A DNA stretch of 64,000 bases, from assembly GCA_008638375.1 (NCBI GenBank), contig CM018041.1, positions 11,648,846-11,712,845 on the forward strand, written 5' to 3'. The position numbers and the translations under genes are program-made. The notes under the pieces were generated by a model. The model was not told the DNA's origin and made no database searches. It was given only the letters and a program-made list of their open reading frames with translations. Below are positions 35,801 through 48,022 of this stretch, one piece after another (the stretch's first letter is position 1; each line of letters opens with the position of its first letter). The stretch comes from Nyssa sinensis. Its lineage: Eukaryota > Streptophyta > Magnoliopsida > Cornales > Nyssaceae.

Positions 35801-36460
35801 ATATGTCAGAGGAAGCCTTGATAACTCCACAAGTGCAACGAGGAAGTGAAATATACGAAGAATCCTCATCCTAAAGAGTTTTCAAATGTGTGAAGTACTC
35901 GGATACACGCATGTTATCTTGAGCAAGAAGCAATATGTCTCTCTTAAGCTTGAATAACATATAGGCATTTGGTTGAGAAAATCAATCTTGTAAATCATCA
36001 CAGTCTTCATTTGTAGAAGTATCATAAAGGATAATAGCATGAAGGTTTGGAGAGATAGAATGAAAAATCCAGGAGGAAACAACATCATTGTAATGTTTTC
36101 CATTGGTTAAATTGATTTAAAGAGGAAGGCCAAGGCACTTCTCCAGTAACAAAGTCTAGCTTGTTCTTTACACGGTGGGCCATTCACATCGCTCATGCCC
36201 AAGTGTTAGAATTATCTATCATCAATAAAAGAGAAACAAGAAATGGTGTAGGACTATACAAGTGATGAACAAAATATGGGTTATTTGAGAAATCAAGTTC
36301 ATTGGAACTTGTTTGAGATGAAGGTTTATTGGCCATTAATAAGACTAAAGGAGGACTACTTTTTAGAGGCTTTTTGAATAATAAAGAATGATTGTCTAGT
36401 TCAGAAGAAGTTGATAGACGATGTTGGGTTGTATTATAAAAAAAAGCAAGTGGAAAAGAT
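32845..36460 (-). mobile_element. Defective copia element, copy A (copia-1A)
   Basis: Read right to left on the minus strand. A gag start region occupies about 36460-36110 (the FSNNPYFVHH motif of the copia gag N-terminus). A protease/pre-integrase piece lies at 35277-34981 (REWIVNTRETNHMCSDRSLF). Integrase and its C-terminal region follow (about 34900-34130, including the KYDPRTKLGIFVGHPF equivalent), then an RT start with INQLDVHNAFLHA at about 32950. Frameshifts and stops are numerous. Neither a 5' LTR nor a primer-binding site is visible between the gag and the LINE remnant on the right. The block to the right and this element are duplicated together at 39288-47205. Confidence 0.85.
33029..33418 (+). 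mobile_element. 390-bp solo LTR in copia-1A (TSD CAAAG)
   Basis: It starts TGTTGGGCAG and ends TTTTGCACAACA, and CAAAG lies directly on both sides (33024-33028 and 33419-33423). The interior has TATATAAGGG as a TATA-like box, and then ATCGCTGCCTGTGGACATAG. The second motif is familiar from the transcribed part of many plant copia LTRs. The orientation is therefore +, opposite to the host copia-1 element, whose RT frame it splits just before the FAPVAK motif. The same insertion is present in copy B. Confidence 0.88.
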
Positions 36461-36599
36461 GTGTTTCAGATTTTTGGTAAGAGGCAACAAGTTTGATGAA
36501 GGGTTCGATTTGAAAATTAGAAGTAGCTCATTTTCAAATGAACTATTTTAAACAATTCTTATTTGAAATTTTGAAGTCTTTTTTGAGAAGAAAGAGATG

Positions 36600-37455
36600 A
36601 AGATATTATTGAATTAAAAAGTAAAATCAAACTAGAGAGATCTTACAAGAAAATATGATGAATCCTCCAACCAAACCATTTCAGAACCTGAAAATCTAGC
36701 ATATCTAGCTAACTCACGAGCTACATCATTAGTAGAATGTTTTACAAATAAATATTTGAATGAAAGAAAATTACTAGTGAGTGCTTTCACATCTAAATAA
36801 ATCATGCCCAAAGAAGAAAGATTCCCATCAGGAGGAAGAATATCATTCACAGTAGTCAAAGAGTCACCTTCAATATCCAAAGCGAATTGAGTTGTATGAA
36901 AAGCTGCTATAGATTCCACATAATTTATATCCATTAAGACCGACGACTGCTGAGTCATTCCAGTAATGAAATTTCCACGAGAATCTCTAGCAACAACCTG
37001 CAACCCAACAATTTCACTAGTTTAAAAAATAGCAGTATCAAAGTTTAATTTATAAATTCCCAAAGAAGGTGCCACCCATGCTGGATAGACACAATAGAAT
37101 GGGAAGAAAACTGAATCTGAGCTTCCAAGAACTAATGAAAATAGGCGACACCATTCCTGGCTATTTCATCAGTGGGCGGGCTTATTTTCTGCTTCAAATA
37201 AAATCACGTTCTTGTTATTTCATAATGCCCAAAGGGTTGTGACAAAAATACCAAATTGGTTCTTATCAAGCAAATTGTAAAATTCTTCAACCTATTGTTT
37301 GCAATTAGTAAACGGATCAGCCTTAGATTGTAGCCCCAATAGAGATAAAGCCCAAGCTCGTCTAGCAACATGATAGTCCTTCAAAATATGGACCAACGAC
37401 TAAAGAATTTCCACAAAAGACATAACCCAAATTAGTATGCAAGGTGTGACTAAGA
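36600..37455 (-). mobile_element. LINE 3' portion with RNase H domain, copy A
   Basis: The minus-strand frame 37003-36632 reads an RNase H-type domain common at the end of plant LINE ORF2: VVARDSRGNFITGMT, then LDIEGDSLTTVND, then FVKHSTNDVARELARYAR. Upstream sequence to 37455 continues the zf-RVT-like region with stops. It ends abruptly at TAAGA (37451-37455), where a Tork-like LTR begins. It is highly similar to 46370-47205. Confidence 0.85.
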
Positions 37456-37920
37456 TGTAAGATTAATTTCATTATGGGAAAACCATCACACAAACAAGAA
37501 CATTCATATTGAATCATCAAGAGTTAAAATATTGAATTTGCGGAAGCATACCTGAATCCATAACAAAAGATTGAAATATCCGAGTCTGAGGTTTTATGAT
37601 CTTATAGATCTACACTTGCTTTTTTTGTCTAAATTTTTCTTTGACAATGGGAATCAGAAGAATAAAAAAAAAAATCGTTGTGTGATCTGGGGACCATGAC
37701 TCCTATTTATAAACAATCGCGTCTGTTCGTATTTTCTATTTTAACCCATCATAAAAATAAAAATTACGCTTGTCTCTACACATTAATACCACACTTTATA
37801 ACATATTAATTAAGGCCCCAAAACTTAAATTAATCACTTTAATTAGCCTAACTTTATTTGATAGCCTATAATTCACATTTATTTAATATATAAGCCCATA
37901 TATTTAATTTTACTCCAACA
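37456..37920 (-). repeat. 3' LTR of the Tork-like element
   Basis: A 465 bp stretch with + strand ends TGTAAGATTA and TACTCCAACA. On the minus strand it begins TGTTGGAGTAAAATT, a start typical of Tork-type LTRs, next to the polypurine tract. The partner LTR is missing. Confidence 0.85.
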
Positions 37921-39287
37921 ATCTCCCACTTGGGCTATATATGTAACTTTATAAACGTGAATTATACTTTATGAGCTCATGAGTTTTGCTATCAAAACTT
38001 TATATATTTTAATAATCTTGTCCATTAACCACACCAATACAGAACCAAAGCGATCGTCGTTACATATTTCGTAACTAGACCCATCAATAATCACATATAT
38101 CAATGCAACTAATGACAAAGATCAAGTGTGGATGTGTAGCATGGAAATTTCATGCAATGTGATCTTAACATGCCTATTTTCAATTGGTCCTCCTTAAACC
38201 TTAGTGAGATCAAACCATACAAAATCAGAGTGAATGAAAACTGAATACTTTACTGCAGTAAATAACCATAAAATTCATAATATCCATAACAAATGTATCT
38301 ATAAATAAAAACTCCTACTAAAACAACATATCCTGAAGAGAAACCACACCTATATGAGCAGTGTGCTCATGAAAGACCTTGGGTGGTAATCCCTTAATCA
38401 GTGGATCTGCAATCATGGAGTTTGTCCCAATGTGCTCTATAGATATAAGTCTACTCTGAACTCTTTCTTTGACAACTAGGAATTTGATGTCTATAAATTT
38501 TGACTTCGTTGAACTCCTGTTGTTGTTGGAATACAGTACTGCTGATTTATTGTCACAAAATAACTTAAGTGGTCTTTCAATGCCATCCAGAATACGCAGC
38601 CCCGTGACAAAATTTCTCAACTATATTCCATGATTGGACGCCTCATAACAAGCTACAAACTCAGCTGCCATGGTGGAAGAAGCTACAATAGACTGTTTAA
38701 CACTTTTCCAAGATATAGCACCTCCAGCAAATAAGTAGATATAGCTGAAGTAGATTTCATGCTATCTCGGTATCCAGCAAAATCGGAATCCAGCAAAATC
38801 GGAGTCAGAATATCCAATAATCTTTAACTGATCTGACTTTCGATAAGTGAGCATGTAGTCTTTTGTTCTCTGTAAGTACCTCATGACTCGCTTGGCTGCT
38901 ATCCAATGATCTTTTCTAGGATTGCTTAAGTATCTGCCCAACATGCCAACAATGTACGCAATATCCGGACGCGTACATACTTGAGCATACATCAGACTTC
39001 CTATTGCTGACGCATAAGGAATCTTTTGCATCTCCTGAATCTCAAAATTATTCTTGGGGCATTAACTGAGACTAAATTTGTCTCCTTTAGCCACATGGGT
39101 GTCACCTGGTTTGCAATCATGCATGCCAAACTTTTTAAGAATTTTCTCGATATAGCTCTTTTGTGATAAACCAAGTATACCTCGAGAGCGATCCCGATGT
39201 ATCTGTATACCCAACACAAAAGAAGCATCACCAAGATCTTTCATCTCAAATTTCTTTGATAAAATCTCTTGGTTTCATGCAACATGC
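37456..39287 (-). mobile_element. Truncated Tork-like copia element (RT/RNase H plus 3' LTR)
   Basis: On the minus strand this begins within the reverse transcriptase (LHETKRF, then MKDLGDASFVLGIQIHRDRS at 39244). It continues through KIPYASAIGSLMYAQVCTRP (from 39031) and the RNase H end (LFCDNKSAVLYSNNNRSSTK; MIADPLIKGLPPKVFHEHTA, ending at about 38318). These match Tork/Tnt1-type copia polyproteins. Stops and frameshifts break it. Gag, protease, integrase and the 5' LTR are absent. The polypurine tract AAGTGGGAGAT directly precedes the 3' LTR. At its right edge it is fused to copia-1B. Confidence 0.88.
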
Positions 39288-39497
39288 CTAAATGAATAAT
39301 ATTGTGGTGTAAGTAAGAAGGAGCAACACGTTGGTAACCAACTACGAAAGCCAAGTGGGATATGCATGTAGAGGTCTCCATGTAAGTCACCATGAAGAAA
39401 TGCGTAATGAACATCAAGCTGATGAATTGGCCCATTTTTTGTGGCAGCCACAGAAAGGAGATATATGAAAATAGTAATTTTGGCTACAGGTGCAAAG

Positions 39498-39887
39498 TGT
39501 TAAGTGGTTGTCATGAGTTCACTCGGATTCTTGATGACCCGTTTGTGACCTGAAAAAGGGCAATGTGTGGGTTTCTCGAAATTTTTTTGACCTACTTTTA
39601 TTTTCGGGCCCATTTTGTCTCTTATGTTGTAACTCACTTATATAAAGGTATTATATTTTAGGGTTTTGACTTAGGAGAAGATAGTCGTCATTGGAGAAAA
39701 AAGGGTTCCGGATTTTGAGAGTTTTTTACTATTGTAATCTCTTTGATATATATTGGACTGATCATCGCTGCCCGTGGACATAGGCATCTTGCCGAACCAC
39801 GTAAGTCTTGTGTCTTCTCTATGCGTTTTGTTTATTTTTTCTTGTTTGAGATCGATTTATTATTTATTTGATCTCTTTCGCACAATA
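39498..39887 (+). mobile_element. 390-bp solo LTR in copia-1B (TSD CAAAG)
   Basis: The same insertion as 33029-33418, with the same length and the same CAAAG duplication (39493-39497 and 39888-39892). It keeps the ATCGCTGCCCGTGGACATAG motif. Its last bases are CACAATA rather than CACAACA, a point change. Confidence 0.88.
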
Positions 39888-41359
39888 CAAAGTTCTCACG
39901 ATAATAATGACCTTCTTCTTAAGTGAAACCCTTAGCAATAAGATGTGCCTTATACCTTTCAATAGTTCCGCCAGACTTAAATTTCACCTTGTATACCCAC
40001 TTGTAACCAATAGATTCTATTGGGAGGTAAAGCAATCAAAGTCCACATATTATTATGTTCAAGAGCTGCAATTTCACTAGCCATAGCATCCTACCAGTGT
40101 GGAAATTGTACAGCCTGGGAAAATGACTTTGGGTCAATCATAGAATCAAGAGCTATAAGAAATGATTTATGGGATGGAGATAAGTTATCAAAACAAAGAA
40201 ATTGATGCAAAGGATAAGGAGTACCTGTCTCGGAAGAAGAAATTAAATAAGAAGAAGATGCATGTATGACCATAGAGCAAAGAAAATCTTGAAGAAAAAT
40301 AAGAGGACGGTGATTATGAGTAAGCTGAGTTGATGTTGCATTAGTACAACTTTGATCTATGAGGGACGGTTGAGATTGTGTCTGATGATATAAGTGGAGT
40401 ATTAATGTGGGTAGAGGTTGAAAAATCATGAGATGGGAAACAAGGTAAAGGTGAAGGTAAAACTGGTCCTTTTTGTGATGGAAAAGAAACATCTTAAAAT
40501 AGAAAAGTACTCTCATAAAAGATAACATGGTGAGAAGTGTACATTTTTTTGGCGGCAAGATCATAGATACAATTAATAGCCATTTTAAGAAAAAGGATGC
40601 CCAACAAAAATACCTAGTTTTGTTCGAGGATCAAATTTGTGCTTGGAGGGATCGATAATATGGATAAAACAAAGACAACTAAAGACACGAAGATGAGAAA
40701 AACTAGGTTTAGCCTTAAGTAAAAATTCATGTGGAGTTTTTATAGATAGAATAGGAGTTGGCATTTTATGTATTAAATAAACAGTCATGAGGCTGCATTC
40801 TCCCCTAAAATATAAAGGTATATTAGCTTGAAAATGAAGAATATAGACAACTTCAAGAAGGTGCTGATGTTTTCGTTCAACAATGCCATTTTGTTAGGAA
40901 GTTCGGACGCAACTTTGCTACTGTATAATGCCAATTTGTCGAGGGAGAAAATCTTGCACATCATTATGAAAAAATTATTTACCATGATTAGTGTGAATTG
41001 TTTAACTTGAGTGGAAACAAGAGAAAAGAAAGATTGTAGATAACATTTGGTATTAGATTTATATCACATGTGATACATCCAAGTACATCTACTAAAGATT
41101 AACCCCAAAGGTCATACTATATTAATTGAAAAAATGAGCAATAGTGCAAATAGATTTGATTGGAGAAGGAAGTTTATCTTGTTTGGCAAGAGGACCAACA
41201 TTACACAAGCATTTATTTGAACTAAAATTAAAATTAAAATTAAAGTTTAGCTAAATAATTTATTCTAGCAAAGGAAAGATGCCCTAAATGCCAATGCCAA
41301 AGATCCAATGATGGATTTGTCAATGCCATCATAGCTTGAGGAGTTTGAAATATGTAAAG

Positions 41360-44300
41360 TGTCACGACCCGAGACCCACCCTATGCGGATCTCGTGTCGC
41401 GCACCCGATCCGACGCTACTTGTCGAACTAAGGGTCTCAACTTGCTACACAATCAGTGCTACTAACATGCAACAACTAAAATGCGGAAATGAATAATTAA
41501 AAGCTGCATGTGATATATATATAATGTTTACAAAAATGCCAAATACAAAATTTCTTAATACAACTGTTCATCCCCAAGACGTGGATAACATAGGAGAGCT
41601 ATAAGACTGTCTGTACTAAGTTTTACACTGCAACTTTAAAAATAAATGTCCACCTCCTAGCTATCAGACTCTACGGTCTGTTCTCGAGATCTATGCCTGC
41701 AAAATGTTGTGTAATATCTGATGAGCTATGAAAACTTAGTAAGTAGTCCTTTACTCTGCCATGCGTACAAGGGTATAAAGAATTCTAGCCAGTCAATGAA
41801 TATATAACTCAATATCAGATGATGGAAGTCAAATGATAAGGAAATGAAACTGCTATGCCAACAATGTCATACTGTTACAGTCATGAGCTATCTCAAGTAT
41901 GAAATGTAAGCACTGTACTGAAAGCTGTAAAATCTCATGATCATTCAATAACAATATAACATGATCAAGCTATGAATATCAACAATAAAGGATAGTGATA
42001 TCAATTAAAACTGAGATGCATTGATGGGGCCCGGCTACCCCCTGAGCTAGTATTCAGTTCCGCTTGGGCTGTATGAATACTGCTCTGTGTACACTGTAAC
42101 TGTACATCCCATGCCTCGCATAGCGACGTAGTAAATGTTCCACTTCGAACCTGAACCCGAAGGTCATAAATAACATTAGATGGAGATGTGGCTGAGCACA
42201 AATCCGGCACTAATAATATATCGGGATCATGCTATCTTCCACGAAGAGTATAGTGGAATCATAACTGGTTCTAGGCAATCTGATGTAACAATAGTTTTCA
42301 AGGCTATGGTTACTAGACTAGTTCGAATAAAACTGTCTGGCCCTTGCGACCCTAGGTACAAGTGTACATAAAGAAATCTGTGCACAAGTATACAATCATG
42401 ATTGAGATATATATATATATATATATATATATAAATCAATAACTGTCTCCCACATGATAGGGCAATATCAATGTGGCTAAATAAGCACTGGTGTGTACGT
42501 ACGGAGTACAATAGGCAATATAATACAAGAACTATGACATGGCTATGAAATGTAACACATGCAGAGATCGGATTTTACTTACCTCTTACTGTCTATGAAC
42601 TAGAAGGATTTAGACTCCCTTCTCTTTGCCTTCTCGTGTTCCTAAAATTCATTAAACACGTTTCAGTCTATCGCTACTTGAATTATACTATTCATCAAAT
42701 TTTATGCTTTTATATCTTAAATTCTTCTTTTATGAAAATAAACCCTACCATTGAATCCGGAACATCAAAGAAAGTCGGTTTAGGCTTTCGCGGAATTCAA
42801 TTTGGACTTTTGTACTAAAAAGGGCAAAATGATTATTTTGCACTTTTACGGGTATTTTATTCTTTTTCGGGACCCTGTCTCATGAAACGTACCTCTCCAT
42901 TGGACTCAGAATATCTGAGATAATAAATTTTGACTATTCATTTGCCTCCTTTGGACTTCGTTTGACCTATATTTGAATTAGGGGTATTTTTGAAATAAAA
43001 AAAATACTTATAAATTTCTTGTTGGGCCTTAGTATAGTTTTCCAAAACTTCTGGGGTCAAAGTGGAATTTTCCTAAGTTTCGGCCTGAACCAGTGGGTTC
43101 ACGGTCAGAAACCCTAAACCGGTCTGACCCTCCTCTGAACCAACCGGTTCAGTATATCTTCAAGAACCGGGATAAGTTATCCACTCTGTCCACCTTATCC
43201 ACGGTTCGGTTAAACCCCAAACCCAATTTCAAATTTCCTATCCGTGTTACCAAACACTCTGAATTTGATTTTAAAAATCTTTTAAACTTAAGTAAAACTG
43301 TGTCATTTTGGCTTACCCGTTTTTATTTCGGTCGGGTCCGACCCATGACCCGAACCCACCCAAGACAACAGTATCGTCTTCTCCAGCGATATGCCGGTAG
43401 GGTTCCGCCGTGTACAGTCGTCTTCTCCGACGACGGCCAAAATCTTTTGGTTGATTTTTCTACCAATTTCAATGCGGTTTTCTTTGTCTTTTCATGGAAA
43501 TTACAAATCTAACTTTAGTTTTTCATTTGGATCAATAATTCCCTACGAATATGGCAAACCCGAAACTCCGATGACCTGAAAATCTTACGTTTCGTGCTAG
43601 GTTGCTCACTGTTTAAACCTTAGTTTTCTTCTAATCCTTTTCTGCACCTCACAGCAACCTTTCCCCATCATTAGTTTTAAGTTTTACACATAAAATATCA
43701 GGATTCCAATTATTCTCTAAAAACCTGCAACTAAGGGTTTCTCATTGATTTTTGAATCATTTTGGATGATTCTTCTTGCTACAGAATCCATATTTCATGC
43801 TCGTTTAGGCCTCATACTCAAAATTAAACGAATTATGCTAGAATTGAAAAAAAAACAGAATAAAATCACTTACCTATAATTTTTGATTTTTCCTGTTGTA
43901 GTGCACTGCTTCTATTTCTATATTCCCTTGGCTCACTTCTGTGTTCTTCCCAATCAGTTTCCCAACTTTTGAGACACTCACAGCCTCTGAATCTTTCTGT
44001 TTTCTTTCTTCCTACGCAACATGTATATATATATATATACATGTATACCTTATACACACGCACACTCCACCGTCCCTGTCCTCTCTTTCCTCTTGGTTTC
44101 TCCCCCTTTTAAGCCCCTTTCTTTGACCCAGTTTTTCTGATTTTTCTTCTTCCATTTCGGTTTGCATTTATGATGACATGATATTTGTGTATATATGTAT
44201 ATATTATATTACATACTACACACATATACACTGCCCAACCGACACACATAACAATGTAGGTACTTGGCAGTCGCCCCCCTTTTTCTTGTATAGGTATACT

Positions 44301-44703
44301 TTAATGCATGTATATATATTTGTATAATATGCTATATATATACATATGTATATATAAATATACCTATATAAGTACATACTCTATACATATATTTATGATC
44401 GTATATATACGTATTTACTTGTTTTTAATTGTGTATACATACTCTTATATTTCATGGGCTATACATGTGTATATACATATGCATGCATGAAAATGCGTGC
44501 GTGCACGCATTACGAGACATAATGCTGGGTTGTTCGATACTGCCCTGTCCTGAATGTATAACTGACATTGTTTAGGTTTCCAAAGTTGTACAGTACATAT
44601 GATATCAAAGTGTGAAGCTTAAACAGCTCGGGTTACAACTGATAGTACCCTACCCGACCCGATTTACCTCAGTATATGTGCTAACCCGGGTCAGGGTATT
44701 ACA
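41360..44703. mobile_element. 3.34-kb solo LTR (probable gypsy type) with TAAAG target duplication
   Basis: It begins TGTCACGACCCGAGACCC and ends GGGTCAGGGTATTACA. TAAAG lies directly on both sides (41355-41359 and 44704-44708). Copy A has the unbroken sequence (ATATGTAAAGGCCATCATGC near 34891), a true empty site. There are no gag or pol motifs within. The content is non-coding and ends in a region dense in TATATA and TGTATA repeats (44180-44480). Long LTRs with TGTCAC...TTACA ends are typical of Tekay/Del gypsy elements, so that class is inferred. The orientation is not resolved. Confidence 0.82.
42407..42434. repeat. (TA)n microsatellite
   Basis: About 13 TA repeats within the long solo LTR. 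Confidence 0.9.
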
Positions 44704-47700
44704 TAAAGGTCATCATGCATCTTGCCCATTCCCTATCCTCTTCTTTGTTGATTGGACCTAAAACACACAATGATAAAAGAAAATAACTGAATATTAGAGA
44801 GAACTTGTAAGTTGGCTTAGGGAAACAATATTATATTGAAATGATGGCACAAAAAAGACATTAGTCAAATAAAAATCAAGGTCAAATTCAACTATGCCAA
44901 TATGAGTGACTGTAGCATGTGTTCTATCGGGTAACTGAACATGGGAATGTGTTTTGTGCAGGAAATGTGATGAAAAAAGTGAATGATCAGAGCACATATG
45001 ATTGGTTTCTCTTTTATTAACGATCCATTCTCTAGGGGTGAGACAGGATAACGCTTTACCTGTAAGATTTGCTTTGGTGATTGGGTACATGCTGAAAGTA
45101 ATGAGAGAATTTTTTAATATTGTGCTTAAGTAATGGAATTAGCAGGTCATATTGGTTTAGAGAGTGCAATGTCACCATCAAGAGGTGTGGAAATAATATG
45201 TTTAATTTTGGCAGCATATAGATTAAGCTTGTGAGATTGAGAAGGACTAGCACTAATATATTCAGTAGTGGCTGCAACCGAACTATGGGAACGACGTTGA
45301 GAAGCCTTTTCTTTGCATATGATGGACAACCATTCTTCTTGTAACACCAAGCTTTTGTGTGCCCATCTTGATGAAAATAGTTGTAGTGTGGTTTATACGA
45401 TCTATGTGAGGGGTCATTATAATTCGCGTTGAGTGAATAGATATTTTGAATGGATGGTATTGGCTCAAGAAATGGAAACTACTAAAATTTGTGAAAAAGT
45501 CATTGAAACCTTGCAAAAAGCGTAAAACAAAATCTTGATGGAATATGTCAGAGGAAGCCTTGATAACTCCACAAGTGCAACAAGGAAGTGAAATATACGA
45601 AGAATCCTCATCCTAAAGAGTTTTCAAATGTGTGAAGTACTCAGATACACACATGTTATCTTGAGCAAGAAGCAATATATCTCTCTTAAGCTTGAATAAC
45701 ATAAAGGCATTTGGTTGAGAAAATCTATCTCATAAATCATCACAGTCTTCCTTCGTAGAAGTATCATAAAAGATAATATCATGAAGGTTTGGAGAGATAG
45801 AATGAAAAATCCAAGAGGAAACAACATCATTGTAATGTTTTTCATTGGTTAAATTGATTTAAAAAGGAAGGCCAAGGCACTTCTCTAGTAACAAAGTCTT
45901 GTTTATTCTTTACACAAAGTGCCATTCACATCGCTCATGCCCAAGTGTTATAATTATCTATCATCAATAAAAGAGAAACAAGAAATGGTGTAGGACTATA
46001 CAAGTGATGAACAAAATATGGGTTATTTGAGAAATCAAGTTCATTGGAACTTGTTTGAGATGAAGGCTTATTGGCCATTAATAAGGCTAAAGAAGGATTA
46101 CTCTTTAGAGGCTTGTTGAATAATAAAGAATGATTGTCTAGTTCAGAAGACGTTGATAGACGATGTTGGGTTGTCACTGTACTATAAAAAAAAGCAAGTG
46201 GAAAAGATGTATTTCAGATTTTTGGTAAGAGGCAACAAGTTTGATGAAGGGTTCAATTTGAAAATTGAAAGTAGCTCATTTTCAAATGAACTATTTTAAA
46301 CAATTCTTATTTGAAATTTTAAAGTCTTTTTTGAGAAGAAAGAGATGAAGATATTATTGAATTAAAAAGGAAAATCAAACTAGAGAGATCTTACAAGAAA
46401 ATATGGTGAATCCTTTAACCAAATCATTTCAGAACCTGAAAATCTAGCATATCTAGTTAACTCACGAGCTACACCATTAGCAGAATGTTTTACAAATAAA
46501 TATTTGAATGAAAAAAAATTACCAGAGAGTGCTCTCACATCTAAATAAATCATGCCCAAAGAAGAAAGATCCCCATTCACAGTAATCAAAGAGTCACCTT
46601 CTAAAATAATATTCAAAATACCAATATCCAAAGCGAATTGAGTTGTATGTAAAACTGCTATAGATTCCACATAATTTATATCCATTAAGATCGACAATTG
46701 CTGAGTCATTCCAGTAATGAAATTCCCATGACAATCTCTAGCAACAACTTGCAACCCAACAATCTCACTAGTTTAAAAAATAGTAGTATCAAAGTTTAAT
46801 TTATAAATTCCCAAAGAATGTGCCACCCATGTTGGATAAACACAATAGAATGGGAAAAAAACTGAATATGAGCTTCCAAGAACTAATGAAAATAGGCAAC
46901 ACCATACCTGGCTATTTCATCAGGGGTGGGCTTATTTTCTACTTCAAATAAAATCACGTTCTTGTTATTTCATAATGCCCAAAGGGTTGTGACAAAAATA
47001 CCAAATTGGTTCTTATCAAGCAACTTGTAAAATTCTTCAACCTATTGTTTGGAATTAGTAAACAGATGAGCCTTAGATTGTAGCCCCAATGGAGATCAAG
47101 CCCAAGCTCGTCTAGCAACATGATAGTCCTTCAAAATATGGACCAATGACTCTAAAGAATTTCCACAAAAGACATAACCCAAATTAGTATGCAACGTGTG
47201 ACTAAGAAGCTTGGTTTAAGTTGGCAAAACATCCAAACATGCCCGTCACACAAAAACTTTAATATTTTTTCGCTATCTTAGCTCCAGACAATGTTCAAAC
47301 ACTATGAATGAGAAGATGAAGAGCTAGGAGGACGTGGATTATTTTCTAGTCATCGTACACCCCAAATAGTGAACTTACAATGCTTAGAATAGTGCTAGAT
47401 CAGTTTATCGAGGATTTGACGATGACTTAGAGGCATACTCAAAATTTTCTTTGTTTTAAAAGGGAGAAAAAAAATCCGACCAACTTTTCTTTCCATTGAT
47501 TCAACTACCAATCAATAAGCATAGCCACCAAATCATTTGGATGGAGATGATTGACCAGAGATAAAACTTTATATGAATGGGACAAAGATAACCATTTCTC
47601 TTTCCATATACTAATAGAAAGGCCATCCCCTACCCATCATCGTAAACCTGCATGTAAAAGATCGTGACCTTCCAAAATTCCCCACCATGAATTAGAAGGT

Positions 47701-47735
47701 CATGAGCCCACCTTAGCATTAAGAAAGGATCCATT

Positions 47736-48022
47736 TGCTGAGAACTCGATGAATAGAGGAGGAAAACTGGGAAAACAAAGAAGGAAATTGGGAGAGCTCC
47801 AGAGTTTGTGTAATCTGAATTGAACAAAATAAAGTTTCTTGATGTAAAATACAGGAACGTCCTTTTGTATTTATACTACATAGAAAATAATAATTGAATA
47901 ACTGTATAACTGTATAACAGAAATAACAGTATCTAAGTCTTCTCTGGCTTTTTCTTTGCCTTTAGCTTTTCTTCCTTAGACTTCAATTCCATGCTGTCGA
48001 TATGAGAGGCTATACTCTAACA
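47736..48022 (-). repeat. 3' LTR of copia-C
   Basis: 287 bp from TGCTGAGAACTCGATG to GGCTATACTCTAACA. The first bases have changed from TGTTG to TGCTG compared with the other LTR. It is 12 bp shorter than its partner because of a deletion in the CTGTATAACAG repeats. Confidence 0.93.

Larger units (their letters stand above)
39288..46200 (-). mobile_element. Defective copia element, copy B (copia-1B), interrupted by two solo LTRs
   Basis: Same element and order as copy A. The gag N-terminus lies at 46177-45935 (SNNPYFVHHLYSPTPFLVSL), the protease region at 45090-44794 (REWIVNKRETNHMCSDHSLF) and the integrase end at 40788-40585 (PSFSHLRVFSCLCF, KFDPRTKLGIFVGHPF). RT with IHQLDVHYAFLHGDLHGDLY-type sequence is at about 39440-39350. 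It is broken by stops, by the 3.34 kb LTR at 41360-44703 and by the 390 bp LTR at 39498-39887. Its RT is cut at about 39288 and joined to the Tork-like RT in the same direction. Like copy A, it has no 5' LTR before gag. Confidence 0.85.

Noticed and set aside
44180..44490. Dense TATATA/TGTATA region suggesting an origin or promoter cluster
   Set aside because: It is simple-sequence DNA within the 3.34 kb solo LTR; no ordered motifs beyond microsatellite drift.
41360..44703. A host gene inside copia-1B
   Set aside because: The open frames there (for example 43093-43512) have no family resemblance, and the exact TG...CA ends with TAAAG duplication mark it as an LTR.
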